Shown piece after piece: positions 34,144 through 44,043 of a stretch of 64,000 nt of DNA (within the stretch, counting starts at the first letter, position 1; each line of letters starts with the position of its first letter). A program made the translations under genes and the position numbers. The notes under the pieces are model-generated. The model had not been told where the DNA came from and did not search any database. It saw only the letters and a list, made by a program, of their open reading frames with translations. This DNA is from Trichoderma breve (Eukaryota; Ascomycota; Sordariomycetes; Hypocreales; Hypocreaceae): NCBI RefSeq assembly GCF_028502605.1, contig NC_079233.1, positions 6,076,001 to 6,140,000 of the forward strand. The letters run 5' to 3'.

Positions 34144-36572
34144 TTACACTACTTCTCCCTCAAGCTCACCAAGGAGGTCGTTTATCCCCGCCTCATAATC
34201 ATCCTCTTCCTCATCTTCTTCCTCTGTCCCGCCCACCTCTTCCTGGAATCCCCAACCCCTCGTAGCCATAAGCACAAAAGGCATCGTGCCCTCAGAAAGC
34301 TCCTTCCAGATACCACTCAGCTCCCCAAGCACACGGAAACAAGACCAGAAGTTTCCCGACGACATCCGCTGGCCACCAGCTTCTTCAGCGGCGATGAGGT
34401 TGAGGCCGTGCACCAACGCGGCGCGAAAGACGTGGTAGATGATGAATGGGGGGAGATACTTGATCTCGTCGGACGCTTGCAGGCTTTTGAGCAGTCGAGT
34501 GATTGCCATGGCTGAGGCTGTGGAGGATCGAAAGGCTGTAGGGATGTTGTGAACCATGCCGGGGTCTTTGGGGTTGAGAACCGGGCGGTAGAGGTTGATC
34601 AAGATGGAGTGATATGTGATCCAGAAGACGACCTGGACTCTATCGGGCTTTACGTTGCGGCTGATGTAGAGGCGTCTGTCAATCTTTTTCCGGAGGGCCA
34701 GCATCTCGTTGTTTGCTTTGGCGAAGATGGCTTGCTTTTCGGTGGCTGGGCGCTGTTGGAAGTTGGGGGAGTACCTGTTGCGTATAGCTCCTCAGAACCA
34801 GGCATTGGATCGTAGTTGGAAAGGGACTTTTGCTTACATGACGTCGATGTACCGTTGCTGAATGTTATATAGCCGGCAGTGGTGGTCAAAAGAGAGGGCG
34901 GTCACGTCGACCAATTCCGGTGACACCGTGTCGATATACGGCGTGATGTTGTCGGGGTCCCAAGGAATCGCTGTAGGGGCGCCTAACTTTGGAGTAGAAA
35001 TCCTACATATAGGAAAAGAGGAAGGTGTAAGTTCATATAAGGCTCTTCAAGTATACTGAGATGGGTGAACAAACCGGTCAAGGAAAAATAGGGACCAAAA
35101 AGTCCTAATGGTGGCCACGTCGTTGACAGTTCGCTCCTGGGCCGGCAGGTCTCTAATTTTTAGATGGTTGGACAGCCCGATGGCCATGTCTACAGGATAG
35201 AGATTCCCATTCAGCCAATGATCAACAACGAACAGATTGTTCCCGCAACTTACAGTGATATAGGTGGCCCTTGGCCGCATCCAGCATCACATGCTTTTGC
35301 CAAGCAATTATCATCAGACCCTGCAACACAGGGAGACACAAGTGTTCCAAATAACACTGCTGCACCAGGCCCTCAGCATATGTCATAAAGGCATCGGCGA
35401 TTTCTCTAGTAGCCACAGGTGATGAGTAGGCGGCAGCCGCAAAAAGGGCGCTGTATAGAAACTGCAATGCCGTATCATTGTGAGGGAACAAGTCGGAGAA
35501 GTTGAGCCAGACAGGATCGATAAACTTGTAGTAAGGATTGATGTTGTCAAGGAAGTGCGCCTTGAGATGCTGCTTCAAGCTCAAGTTTGAGGCAACTTCC
35601 AGCAGAAACGTCTCCTTCGACATCACCTCCTTGGGGGGAGGCGAGGGTTTCGTGCCGTCCTCAAACGTCGGCAGCAGGGTGTTGGAGTAGAAGGAGAAGC
35701 GGCCCGGCCCGGCCAGCATCGGGAGTCCATCCCGGCCGGTGACGTCGGCCCACTTGACGGATCCGAAGTCGTGCAGGGCCTTGAGCATCTTCGGGCCGTA
35801 CGGGAGTTGTTTTGGCTCCGAGGGGGACGGCTGGCTGGCCGGGGAAGCGGACTGGGACGAGCTGGATTCCTTGGACTGCTCTAGAGACGCGGACAGCAGC
35901 CGGACTTGGTCTTCGAGGGCCTGGACATAGTCGCGGTCCCAGTACTTTTGCCTGGAGAAAGACGTCGAGGACTTAGCAAGCGGTTCTTGTTACAGATACA
36001 TAGGTGTAGTCTCATGCTGAGTCTTGAATACAAGGTAGATGGGACGGAGATAGGAGAAAAAGGCCCGTACCGCCGTGTAGTTCGAGCTGGCTCGTAGTGA
36101 CATGCCAGCTCATGAGACCGACAGGAGCCACAGTGTGGCTTCTCGCCATCGCACTACAAATGAAAAGCATCAGCATCTGCTTCAGCATCTGTCAGGGGGA
36201 CTCAATTCGCATCCATTGGTTTAGTCATGCCCGGCCCCCCAGCAGAAGCTGCGCCAGACTGTCACCTCCGTGATGGGGCCCGGAGAGGATTCTGATGTCC
36301 GGCGATGGGGACGGATAAGATTCCGCCAGTCAGGCTCTCCCGTCCATACAAGCCCAGGGCAAACAACTGAATAGGCATTTGCCCATTTACACTGGGCTAA
36401 CCCATACACACATATGCACGCAATTCATCGGATCCTGGCCCCCAGAAAGGACGAGATTTGACGTGGAAAATCGGGGGGTCCATACCTTTGATTTCCTCTT
36501 GCGGCAAGGCTCGCAGGCTAACAGCGTGCGGCCCGAGCTGCGTCTTGGCTGTGGTTGGCGGCTCGAAGACAT
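34144..36572 (-). CDS. Zn2Cys6 transcription factor with fungal-specific domain
   Basis: A 592-residue nuclear regulator. Six exons: 36572-36486, 36153-36071, 35951-35254, 35189-35075, 35002-34838, 34774-34144. The binuclear cluster is C-x2-C-x6-C-x6-C-x2-C-x6-C: CEPCRKRKSK in exon 1 and CDGEKPHCGSCRSHELAC in exon 2, split by a 332 bp intron. A coiled coil follows (RQKYWDRDYVQALEDQVRLL). The fungal_trans (middle homology) domain spans about 180-480, with INPYYKFIDPVWL, YMAIGLSNHL, RTFWSLFFLDR and GAPTAIPWD. The C terminus is acidic (EEEDEEEDDYE), a plausible activation region. It belongs to the group of regulators of sugar or secondary metabolism genes; the target is not known. Neighbours that could be targets are the P450 and the small secreted protein. 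Confidence 0.93.
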
Positions 36573-37292
36573 CCGGAGGTGCTTGGATCGTGGAGAAGGG
36601 CGAAAATGGACGAATGGAGACACTGACAGGCGGGGAGGAGACAAAATAACCAGTTTGTGAGATAGAACGCCAGGGGATGAAGAGAGAGAGAAAGGATGAT
36701 GATTAATTATCAAACTAGTTTCCGTACTACTACAGTAACTACTAAAGTTGAGGCGTATGCTTCATTTAGGGTGCCGTTGGTTTCAAGGACCGGTTTGCTT
36801 GCTAGAGTTCTTGCTTTGCCCCTTATTAGAGTTGCATTCTCAACTCTCGGTACGCTGCTGACGCGGAGACAGGCCAATTGGAGAAAGGCGGAGGCCGTAA
36901 AAGGCGCGTTTAGCCCCATAGCGGGAGAGGCTAGACGCGGCGCTGACCAACTGTTTTGAGTCTTTCTAGTTTGGTTTGGTGATGGTGTCAACTGAGTTGA
37001 CGAAGGGTTGTTAACCGAGTTGGCAAAGGGTTGTCAACTTTGAATGCTTGTGAGTTGCGTTTGCATAACAGAATACGAGGTTCCACAACTCCAGTGTTGT
37101 GGCAGCCTCTCATGGCATTCAGAATGGGTCTATAAAACTCCCGGTGTCTTCTTAGGGCGTTTTACGATATCGGTATGACTTAATACCATGTAGCCTGACG
37201 ATCATGGATAATTTAGTCTCTACTCAGCATGCCGCTACCAACTCCAAAACAAGAATTCTATTTATACTATATACAGGTAACGATCATTATCC
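36573..37292. other. Zn2Cys6 gene promoter and P450 3' region
   Basis: The 720 bp between two minus-strand genes hold the regulator's promoter. It contains the palindrome and direct repeat listed separately at 36988-37034. No gene is seen. Confidence 0.55.
36988..37034. promoter_or_regulatory. Palindrome and 18 bp direct repeat upstream of the regulator
   Basis: TCAACTGAGTTGA at 36988-37000 is a perfect inverted repeat around one G. It overlaps an 18 bp direct repeat: GAGTTGACGAAGGGTTGT (36994-37011) and GAGTTGGCAAAGGGTTGT (37017-37034), 16 of 18 identical, 23 bp apart (about two helical turns). It lies about 420-460 bp before the regulator's ATG. The layout would suit a dimeric regulator, possibly the product itself; this is inference. 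Confidence 0.45.
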
Positions 37293-39136
37293 TTATAGCC
37301 TCTGCACTCGAACATGTAATCCCCCTTTTGGCTTCAGTGTCAAAGTTGGATGCTCAAACCCTACATCCACATCAACAGCCTCTAGCGAAAAGTTGCTCAT
37401 CATCTCCACCAGCACCGTCTTAATCTCCAGCAGCGCAAGTGCTCTACCAGGACACGTTCTCGGGCCATTAATAAACGACTCACTGGCAAATGGATTGGCC
37501 GCCGCTCCCGTCGTCGAGTCCCATCGATCCGGGTTGAAAACATCGACATCTGCACCCCAGATAGCTGGGTTGAGGTGAACCATGGCGGGAATCGTCGTGA
37601 CGGTCGTGCCCTTGGGGATCAAAGTGCCTGCAATCACGACGTCTTCACCGGCTTCCCATGGCGCCATGAGGCTTGGTGACCAGACACGCAGGCTTTCGTT
37701 AATGATATTGTTGAGGTACGGGAGGCTGTCGATGGTTGCGGCATCCAGGTCGGGCTGTTTCTGCTGGGCAGATAGGATTTCTTCGCGCAGTCGTTGCTGC
37801 ATCTCCGGGTATTTGATAAGCGCGTACACGGTCCAAGTGAGGGCGCCAGCTGTAGTTTCATGGCCAGCAGAAACGCCTTGGATAATCTAGATTGGACGAG
37901 TCAGTGCCGGAATTGGCCATCACATCGACGGGGGAAAACGCTTACAAGGTCTACCAACATCTGGTCAGAGACACCTTTTTTCTCAGCCAGATTCGCCTCA
38001 ATCAGCTTAGTCAAAAAGTCCTTGGTATCAGCCTTTTCATCGCTTTGGCCGCTCTTCTTATCTTGCTGAACCTGCTGCACACGCTCTTCAACCAGCTCAG
38101 TGAGCATCCCCCTCAGAGCATTATTGGCCCGGATAAAGGCTCGATTCGCTTCGATCGGGAGCCACCGCAGCGGAATAAATGGGTTTAGGAACGTGATGAG
38201 CTTTCCCAGCAGCGGCGGGACGAGAACGGCTCTGTAGCACTCCTCGAAGCTAAGGGGTGATGAACTAGATCGAAACTCGGTGATGTCTCTGCTAAGGAGG
38301 GCGGTGCTGATGACTTTGAAGGCTGTTCGGTTCATTAGGGCTTCGACTTCAACTACTCCGTTTTTGTCTTCTCCAATCGCCGTATCGAACTCAACAGACA
38401 GCTCTCTCGCCTTGTCCTTGAATATGGGAAGCATTTTTCGCACGCTCGGCTTGGAAAGGGGTCCTATCACAAGCTCCCTATCAGCATCAACTCAATTGCA
38501 GAGTTTCTAGACTCTTTTCAAAATGGGACGACTCACCAGCCGTGATTCTTCGTAGCTGCCTATGCTGGTCGCCCACGCTGAACAAGATGCCAATTCCCAC
38601 AATCTCTCCCACCAGTTTCACGAAGAAGCTGGGCTTGACAAACGAGTACGCCTTTGTCTGGAGAACTTCGCGAGCTGCTTCCAAGCTGTTCACCAAGAGG
38701 ACCTCCGAGTTGCCAAAGCTGAGATGACGGATAAAGTGTGCATCGGGCCATTTGCGCACCCACTCGAGATATAAATCGTTGGGACCGGCCGCTTTGAGCA
38801 GGTGAATGCCCTGTCCGACGAGGAACTGGTTATCCTACATTGACATCAACAACAATTAGCTCTTTTTTCTTCTTTTTATTTTTCTCTTGCGCTTGTGTTT
38901 TGCGATGATCCCTCATCACAATCATGCAGAGCTTGCCATACCTTTGGTCCGGGCAAGTGTCGCAATTTAGAGATATAGAATGGATATATCAACGCCTTTC
39001 CGAGTTTCAACACAACTGTTCCCACAACATACACCAAAAGGCCAAATGTTGCTGCCAGAGGAACTGTCGCGTCTGTCTGTCGCAACACTAACACGACGCT
39101 AGCTAATGAAACCAGAGCCACACTGAGCGACTCCAT
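37293..39136 (-). CDS. Cytochrome P450 monooxygenase
   Basis: A 534-residue heme enzyme anchored in the ER membrane. Exons: 39136-38942, 38834-38537, 38463-37946, 37886-37293. The N terminus has a membrane anchor (VPLAATFGLLVYVVGTVVL) followed by the Pro-rich hinge LRHLPGPK. Key motifs are the C-helix region HRQLRRI, the I-helix AGHETT (VSAGHETTAGALTWTVY), the K-helix ESLR (NESLRVWSP), FNPDRW, and the heme loop FINGPRTCPGRALALLE with the Cys ligand. Length and motif order are normal and no residue is missing. Intron phases all keep frame. The CYP family cannot be named safely; it resembles fungal CYPs of lipid, alkane or aromatic oxidation. The reductase partner is encoded elsewhere. It has the same orientation as the Zn2Cys6 gene downstream. 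Confidence 0.96.
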
Positions 39137-40554
39137 CGTTGCTCGTTGCTCGTTACAAAACCGGTGTAGAACAGCGACACGAGCGAATATCCAACAGCAC
39201 CGAACAACAAAAAGGCTTTCCCCCTCGACACAAATTGCATCACAAGGAGGGGAGCTACCAAGATCATCTATATATATATATTGACCTTTAGATTAACCTG
39301 TCAATCAATCCCGCTCAGCTCTCCACTCCCCGCTCTCTTCTCCGTGACTCGCCGTTGGACATTTCGTTCAGCTCAACTGAGTCGGTTCAACTAATGCAAC
39401 GCTTGTCGCTGGTGCTTATGATATCAAACTTATATAAAACAACGGACATGAATAACTCGAAATGACCAGTCACGGCTCTTTGCTTTTTAATGGTGTGTTT
39501 GCACGAACTGCTTCTGGGGAGTGGAGACCGGAAATAGGTCCATTGGCAGGGGTCTTTTGCCTCTCTTTCGCTGGCAATTTTTCGCGGGCTCGTGATGAAG
39601 GACTAAGCAAAGCTGCGCCCGCTCTAATCATATTAATGCGAGCGGTAGCCTTATGGGTGGGCTCGATAAGGGCGCCTGTGTGGATTGAAATTTGGGGGCT
39701 TTGGCAATGAATGGGATATGATTGACCGTTGGGCCTGGGCCAAGGTACGAAGTTGCGAAGAGTGGAGGAATTCATTTTTCCACGAAAGACTAGTAGAGGG
39801 CATCGTTCGGAGTTGTCAGTGGAGCTTGAATCCGAATAGCGTGATAATAGCCTACCGGCCGGTTATCCGTATTGACCTCATACGAGCAATTCTTCGCCCC
39901 CATGGAGGAGAAGACTGCATTGTTAGTCTGCATAATCGAAACCAGATTGCGTATGCAAATCGATTAAGCAAAACACACTCCGTTGTATGACGGAACCCAT
40001 TTGCAGATAATTTGTCTCGTTGCGGATTCAACATACGGATGCTCCAGCCCCAGGGTTTGCTGTTGTAGTTTACACACATTGGACAGACATGTTCCATTCA
40101 TCCGTGGATACATCCGCGGAGAAATGGTCGAGTCAATTTATGCTCGTTTCACCTTGCTGAGCTGTTGTAAAATAAAACAAATCGTGGCAGTGAGCGAGTG
40201 AACTATCGCAGCTACCAATATGTTACCTTTATTGGTACTATGCCTCTCTTGAATTATCTGGGTTATATGTTCCATAGACATTCGGAATTGAGCATGACGT
40301 TATCACATCTTCTATTTACCCTCGAACGTCGCCCAATGTCCCCCATCCTTGCACAAATATACATATCCATCACGCCACTCCGGAACATGAGCCGTCTCGG
40401 ATCTAACCGCCGTCAAGAGTTTAATCCCTAGTTCCCGTAATGCCATGTATTTCGGACTCAGACCGTTCCGAGACGGCCGAGTTTCAAGCACCTCATTCGC
40501 ATAAAGCGAAAACGCCCCCCTATCCATACAACAAAGTCAAATCTGCTAAATATT
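39137..40554. other. P450 promoter and dihydroorotase 3' region
   Basis: A 1.4 kb gene-free stretch. It includes a TATATATATATATT run at about 39269-39283, some 135 bp upstream of the P450 start. Small ORFs (for example at 39462-39710 and 40312-40527) show no domains. Confidence 0.5.
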
Positions 40555-42220
40555 TCATGCCGCCTTCACCCATGTCAGGCTGAAGACTTCAGTGCCTGCT
40601 CTCGAGATGCCAACTTCCACAGCTCCGCTCTCACTCTTGACGCTAGTTCGTATCTTCTCTCCCTTCCTCTCCAAGACAATCTTGTTCCCAGAGGTTTCGG
40701 ACAGCTTGTAGAAGCGTCTTCCGAACTTGCTGAGGAATCCCTCGAGCTTCTCCTGAGTGACATCCTCTTCGCTAATGACGCCGCGCTCGATACCTTCTTC
40801 CAGCGCCAGGAGCACGAGCTGGGCTACGTATGGCTGCGTAAAGACACCAGCCGGCGCCTTGCCCTCGGCAGCCGTAGTCTTGGAAGTAAGCGGATGGGGG
40901 GCGCTGTCACTTCCACTATGAAGTTGCACGTTAGTCAAATCACACAATGGTGATGAATAGACATAAGGTAACGCAAATGCGGCGGAATAACTTACAAGAA
41001 GAATTTGGGGTTGCCGCTGACGACAGCCTTTAGCAGAGCATCCCTGTCAGTGGGTTTCTTGGGGATAGGCTTGCAGAATGCAAAAGGGTCGCAGCAGGCA
41101 TCAGCTTCTGTCAGGTAAAGGTGATGGGCCGTAATGGTCGCTGAGTTGTAAATGCAATCAGCAAGAATCTTTGGGAAAGGGGGCCAAATGGTTTCCAGGG
41201 GTCAAGGAATACCTCCAACGTTAGGTCCGCAGGCCTTGACTGCTTCCACTGCCGCAGCCGTAGTGCAGTGCTCCAGCTGTGAGGTTTTACAACTATTAGC
41301 ATCTTGCCAAGATGATAAGGACTTCGAGTGGAGTTATGCATACCACAATACGCAGGTTCGGAAATCTCTCGTGGAGCTTCTTGAGAGTGGGAAGGAAAGC
41401 CTCTTCTAGCGTTGTGCCTTCTGGAGCAAAGGCTTCGAGGACCTCTCCATGTAGGTTGAGCACGATATCATGCTTCTCCATGCTAGCAAAAGTGTCATAG
41501 AATGCCTCGATGTTGGCCACCCCATGCTCAGAGTTTGTGGTCGCTCCTGGGTTGAATTAGTGCTTTGCATCTTGAGTCGTAACAACACAAATCACTTACC
41601 CTGAGGATATAGCTTGACACCAGAGACTCCTGCCTCTGCTGCCTTTTCTATGGTTTCTGGTGTAACTGATGGGTGAAGCTAGATCCGTCTTAGGTGTTTG
41701 TCTACATATATACGCTTGGATATGTAGACCCAACTTACGTAGAGGGACATGAGGAAATGGACATTGGGCGCGGCAGCACGGAGCTTGCCTTGGTATTCAA
41801 GAACCTCGATGAGAATTAGCCATATGTAAAGGTGGTTGCAAGCCATGCATGGCAACATACTTGGTCCACGGTTGTCAAAGGGGGCACCTATAAATCTGTC
41901 AGCCCATGTAATGAAATGATACGCCATGAGTGAGAGAATTCCGTCGAGAAGCATATGAGCCAATGTTGTATTAAAATCAAAGCTACTGCAATCATATCAC
42001 ATACAAGATTTGGCATGCTATATATATCCCATGTCAGCTACGCCTAAAGACCCTCATTTTCAGGTTAATCACAGGGAGAATCAACATACACAAAGGCCGT
42101 ATCAACTCCTCCTTGCTCAACCGTCGGCACCACGACGTCCATCATCTCGCCCTGGCGCAAATGGACGTGCATGTCCGCCGCAGCCGGCAGCTCCAGCTTC
42201 TGAATTGTCTTGAGTTGCAT
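40555..42220 (-). CDS. URA4: Dihydroorotase
   Basis: Catalyses ring closure of carbamoyl-aspartate to dihydroorotate, the third step of de novo UMP synthesis, in the cytosol. 362 residues from nine exons: 42220-42090, 42019-42007, 41887-41861, 41804-41739, 41678-41600, 41546-41344, 41276-41213, 41140-40996, 40915-40555. Exon 2 is only 13 nt and exon 3 only 27 nt; with both, the sequence across the junctions reads TAFVMPNLVPPLTTVDQ. Metal-binding residues are the HxH of ADMHVHLR, the lysine of GVKLYPQG (carbamylated in the family), the His of NLHGE, the His of LEHCTT, and the Asp of GSDSAPH. TITAHHLYLT is also diagnostic. N. crassa pyr-6 and yeast URA4 are the equivalents. It is divergent from the dCMP deaminase gene. 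Confidence 0.96.
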
Positions 42221-42435
42221 TTTTTCTCGTTTTTATGGTGATTCTTATTAAGCAGAAAGAACTGTGTTGAATCAGGTATGTTTAAAGAGGTGCAATGACG
42301 ATGACTTGCGTCTAAGCACCCCGCCACCAGGAAAGAGTTTTACGACCGACTGTGGCATAGGTACGTGCAACTTCTGCTGTAGTGGCCATAGGATTTATAA
42401 AGCCTTTGACATTAGCTCCATTTCGATCATCGAGC

Positions 42436-42507
42436 GCCCTTATAGCTCAGGGGTAGAGCGTTGCACTCGTAATGCAAAGGTCCATAGTTCAAATCTGTGT
42501 GGGGGCA
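42436..42507 (+). tRNA. tRNA-Thr (anticodon CGT)
   Basis: A 72-base cloverleaf without intron. The acceptor stem GCCCTTA pairs with TGGGGGC (two G-T pairs), with discriminator A. The D arm is GCTC-AGGGGTA-GAGC, the anticodon arm TTGCA-CTCGTAA-TGCAA with CGT in the loop (reads ACG, Thr), and the T arm CATAG-TTCAAAT-CTGTG. A T7 run follows at 42512-42518. The A- and B-box internal promoter sequences are present in the D and T arms. Confidence 0.95.
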
Positions 42508-42511
42508 GTTC

Positions 42512-42518
42512 TTTTTTT
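42512..42518 (+). terminator. RNA polymerase III oligo-T terminator
   Basis: Seven consecutive T residues start five bases after the tRNA 3' end, as expected for Pol III termination. Confidence 0.85.
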
Positions 42519-42880
42519 GCATTTTTTTCCTTCCATCTAAGCATGTAAAATGATGGATATGAGACAGGTTGGTTCTCTATGGCCATCTGTTATATGTTTC
42601 GTGTTGTAAACCGTCGTTAAATTCGTGTTGATATCTGTGTTTATTGGTACCATGTAATGCTGCTAGTAATTCTGATTTTTTGCGGATGGAGCTCTCAGCA
42701 GCTTTTGGAGCAGCTACTGGAAGGTCCATTGATCCATTGAATGCTTCCTCCACATCGCCCCACTTACCAATGCCGCGCCTTGATTGATGCCCAGACGCGA
42801 TCTGAAATTCTTTTGTGGAGGGACTTGATGCTGCTGAATCTGCGCCTGAAGCTCAAAGGAAATCACAAGTAGAAGCCAAG
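42519..42880. other. Short intergenic region before dCMP deaminase
   Basis: A 362 bp stretch between the tRNA terminator and the dCMP deaminase start. It holds the promoter of that gene; no other feature is seen. Confidence 0.5.
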
Positions 42881-44043
42881 ATGCTCGTCGGAATATGTGG
42901 CAGTACGTTATCCGCATGTGCACAGTGTTTCGTACAGGGCTTCAAACGAGATATAGCGGGCTAACCTGACATGCAGGCATCTGCTCGGGCAAGAAGACTG
43001 TGGCCCAGTATCTGGTTGAGCATCACGGCTTCAAGCACCTCTACCTGCAACCCCCTGCGTCGGTCTCAGACCAGGACGCTACGGACAAGACATCTTCGTC
43101 CCCTGACAGCGGCAGTGCGGCCTTTGCTGGGGTAACCGCCGCGGTTAATGGTACCAAGCCATGGCCTGAGACCTCCTCGTCTTATGTCTTTGCTACGGCT
43201 GAGGACTTGTTGGATTTTGTAACTCGACGATGGCGCAGCCGCTTTGTGACGACGGACATCCCCACGGAGAAGGTGCTTGACGTCTTCATCCGACGGCCAT
43301 TCTTCTTGCTCATCTCCATCGACGCTCCGCTCACCGTGCGTTGGCGTCGTTTCCAGCAGCGCTCTAAGAACCCGGATCAATCTACCATCTCCCTTGAGGA
43401 GTTTGTCACCCAAAATGACTTGCATTTGTACGATCCTCACACCGGCCTGCAGCCGCTCATATCGCGGGCCACCGTTAGACTACTCAATACCTCATCCTCG
43501 CTAGCTCATCTCTATGCGACTCTGGGGAAACTCGATATTCCCAATCCCGACCGTATGAGGCCGGGCTGGGATACGTACTTTATGGCACTGGCATCTCTGG
43601 CCGCACAGCGGTCGAATTGCATGAAACGCCGTGTAGGCTGCGTCCTAGTCGGGCGAGAACGGCGAGTCATCAGCACAGGCTACAACGGCACCCCCCGCGG
43701 CTTGCGAAACTGCGCAGAGGGTGGCTGTCCTCGATGTAACGAGGGGAGCAGCTCTGGGGTCGGACTGGCCACGTGTTTGTGCATACACGCCGAGGAGAAT
43801 GCGCTTCTAGAGGCCGGGAGGGAGCGTATCCGGGAGGGCTCCGTGCTGTACTGCGATACGTGTCCGTGCTTGACATGCAGCATCAAGATCTGCCAGGTCG
43901 GCATCGCAGAGGTGGTTTACGCCCATGGATACAGCATGGATACTGAGACGGCGGAGGTGTTTAGACAGGCGGGCGTCAAGCTACGTCAATTCATTCCGGT
44001 GAGTGAGCAGATGATATACCCGTATGCTAGTAGCAATTGCTGA
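42881..44043 (+). CDS. DCD1: Deoxycytidylate (dCMP) deaminase
   Basis: Converts dCMP to dUMP, supplying thymidylate synthase. 362 residues from exons 42881-42902 (only 22 nt) and 42977-44043. The N-terminal domain has a P-loop-like GSICSGKKT motif right across the intron, followed by a dephospho-kinase-like region, which is usual for fungal Dcd1. The catalytic cytidine deaminase domain (about 190-350) has ASLAAQRSNCMKRRVGCVLV, the substrate segment STGYNGTPRGLRNC, the zinc and proton-shuttle motif CIHAEENAL, and the second zinc motif CPCLTCS (PCxxC). The enzyme is normally activated by dCTP and inhibited by dTTP. It is divergent from the dihydroorotase gene, with the tRNA-Thr between them. 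Confidence 0.96.
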
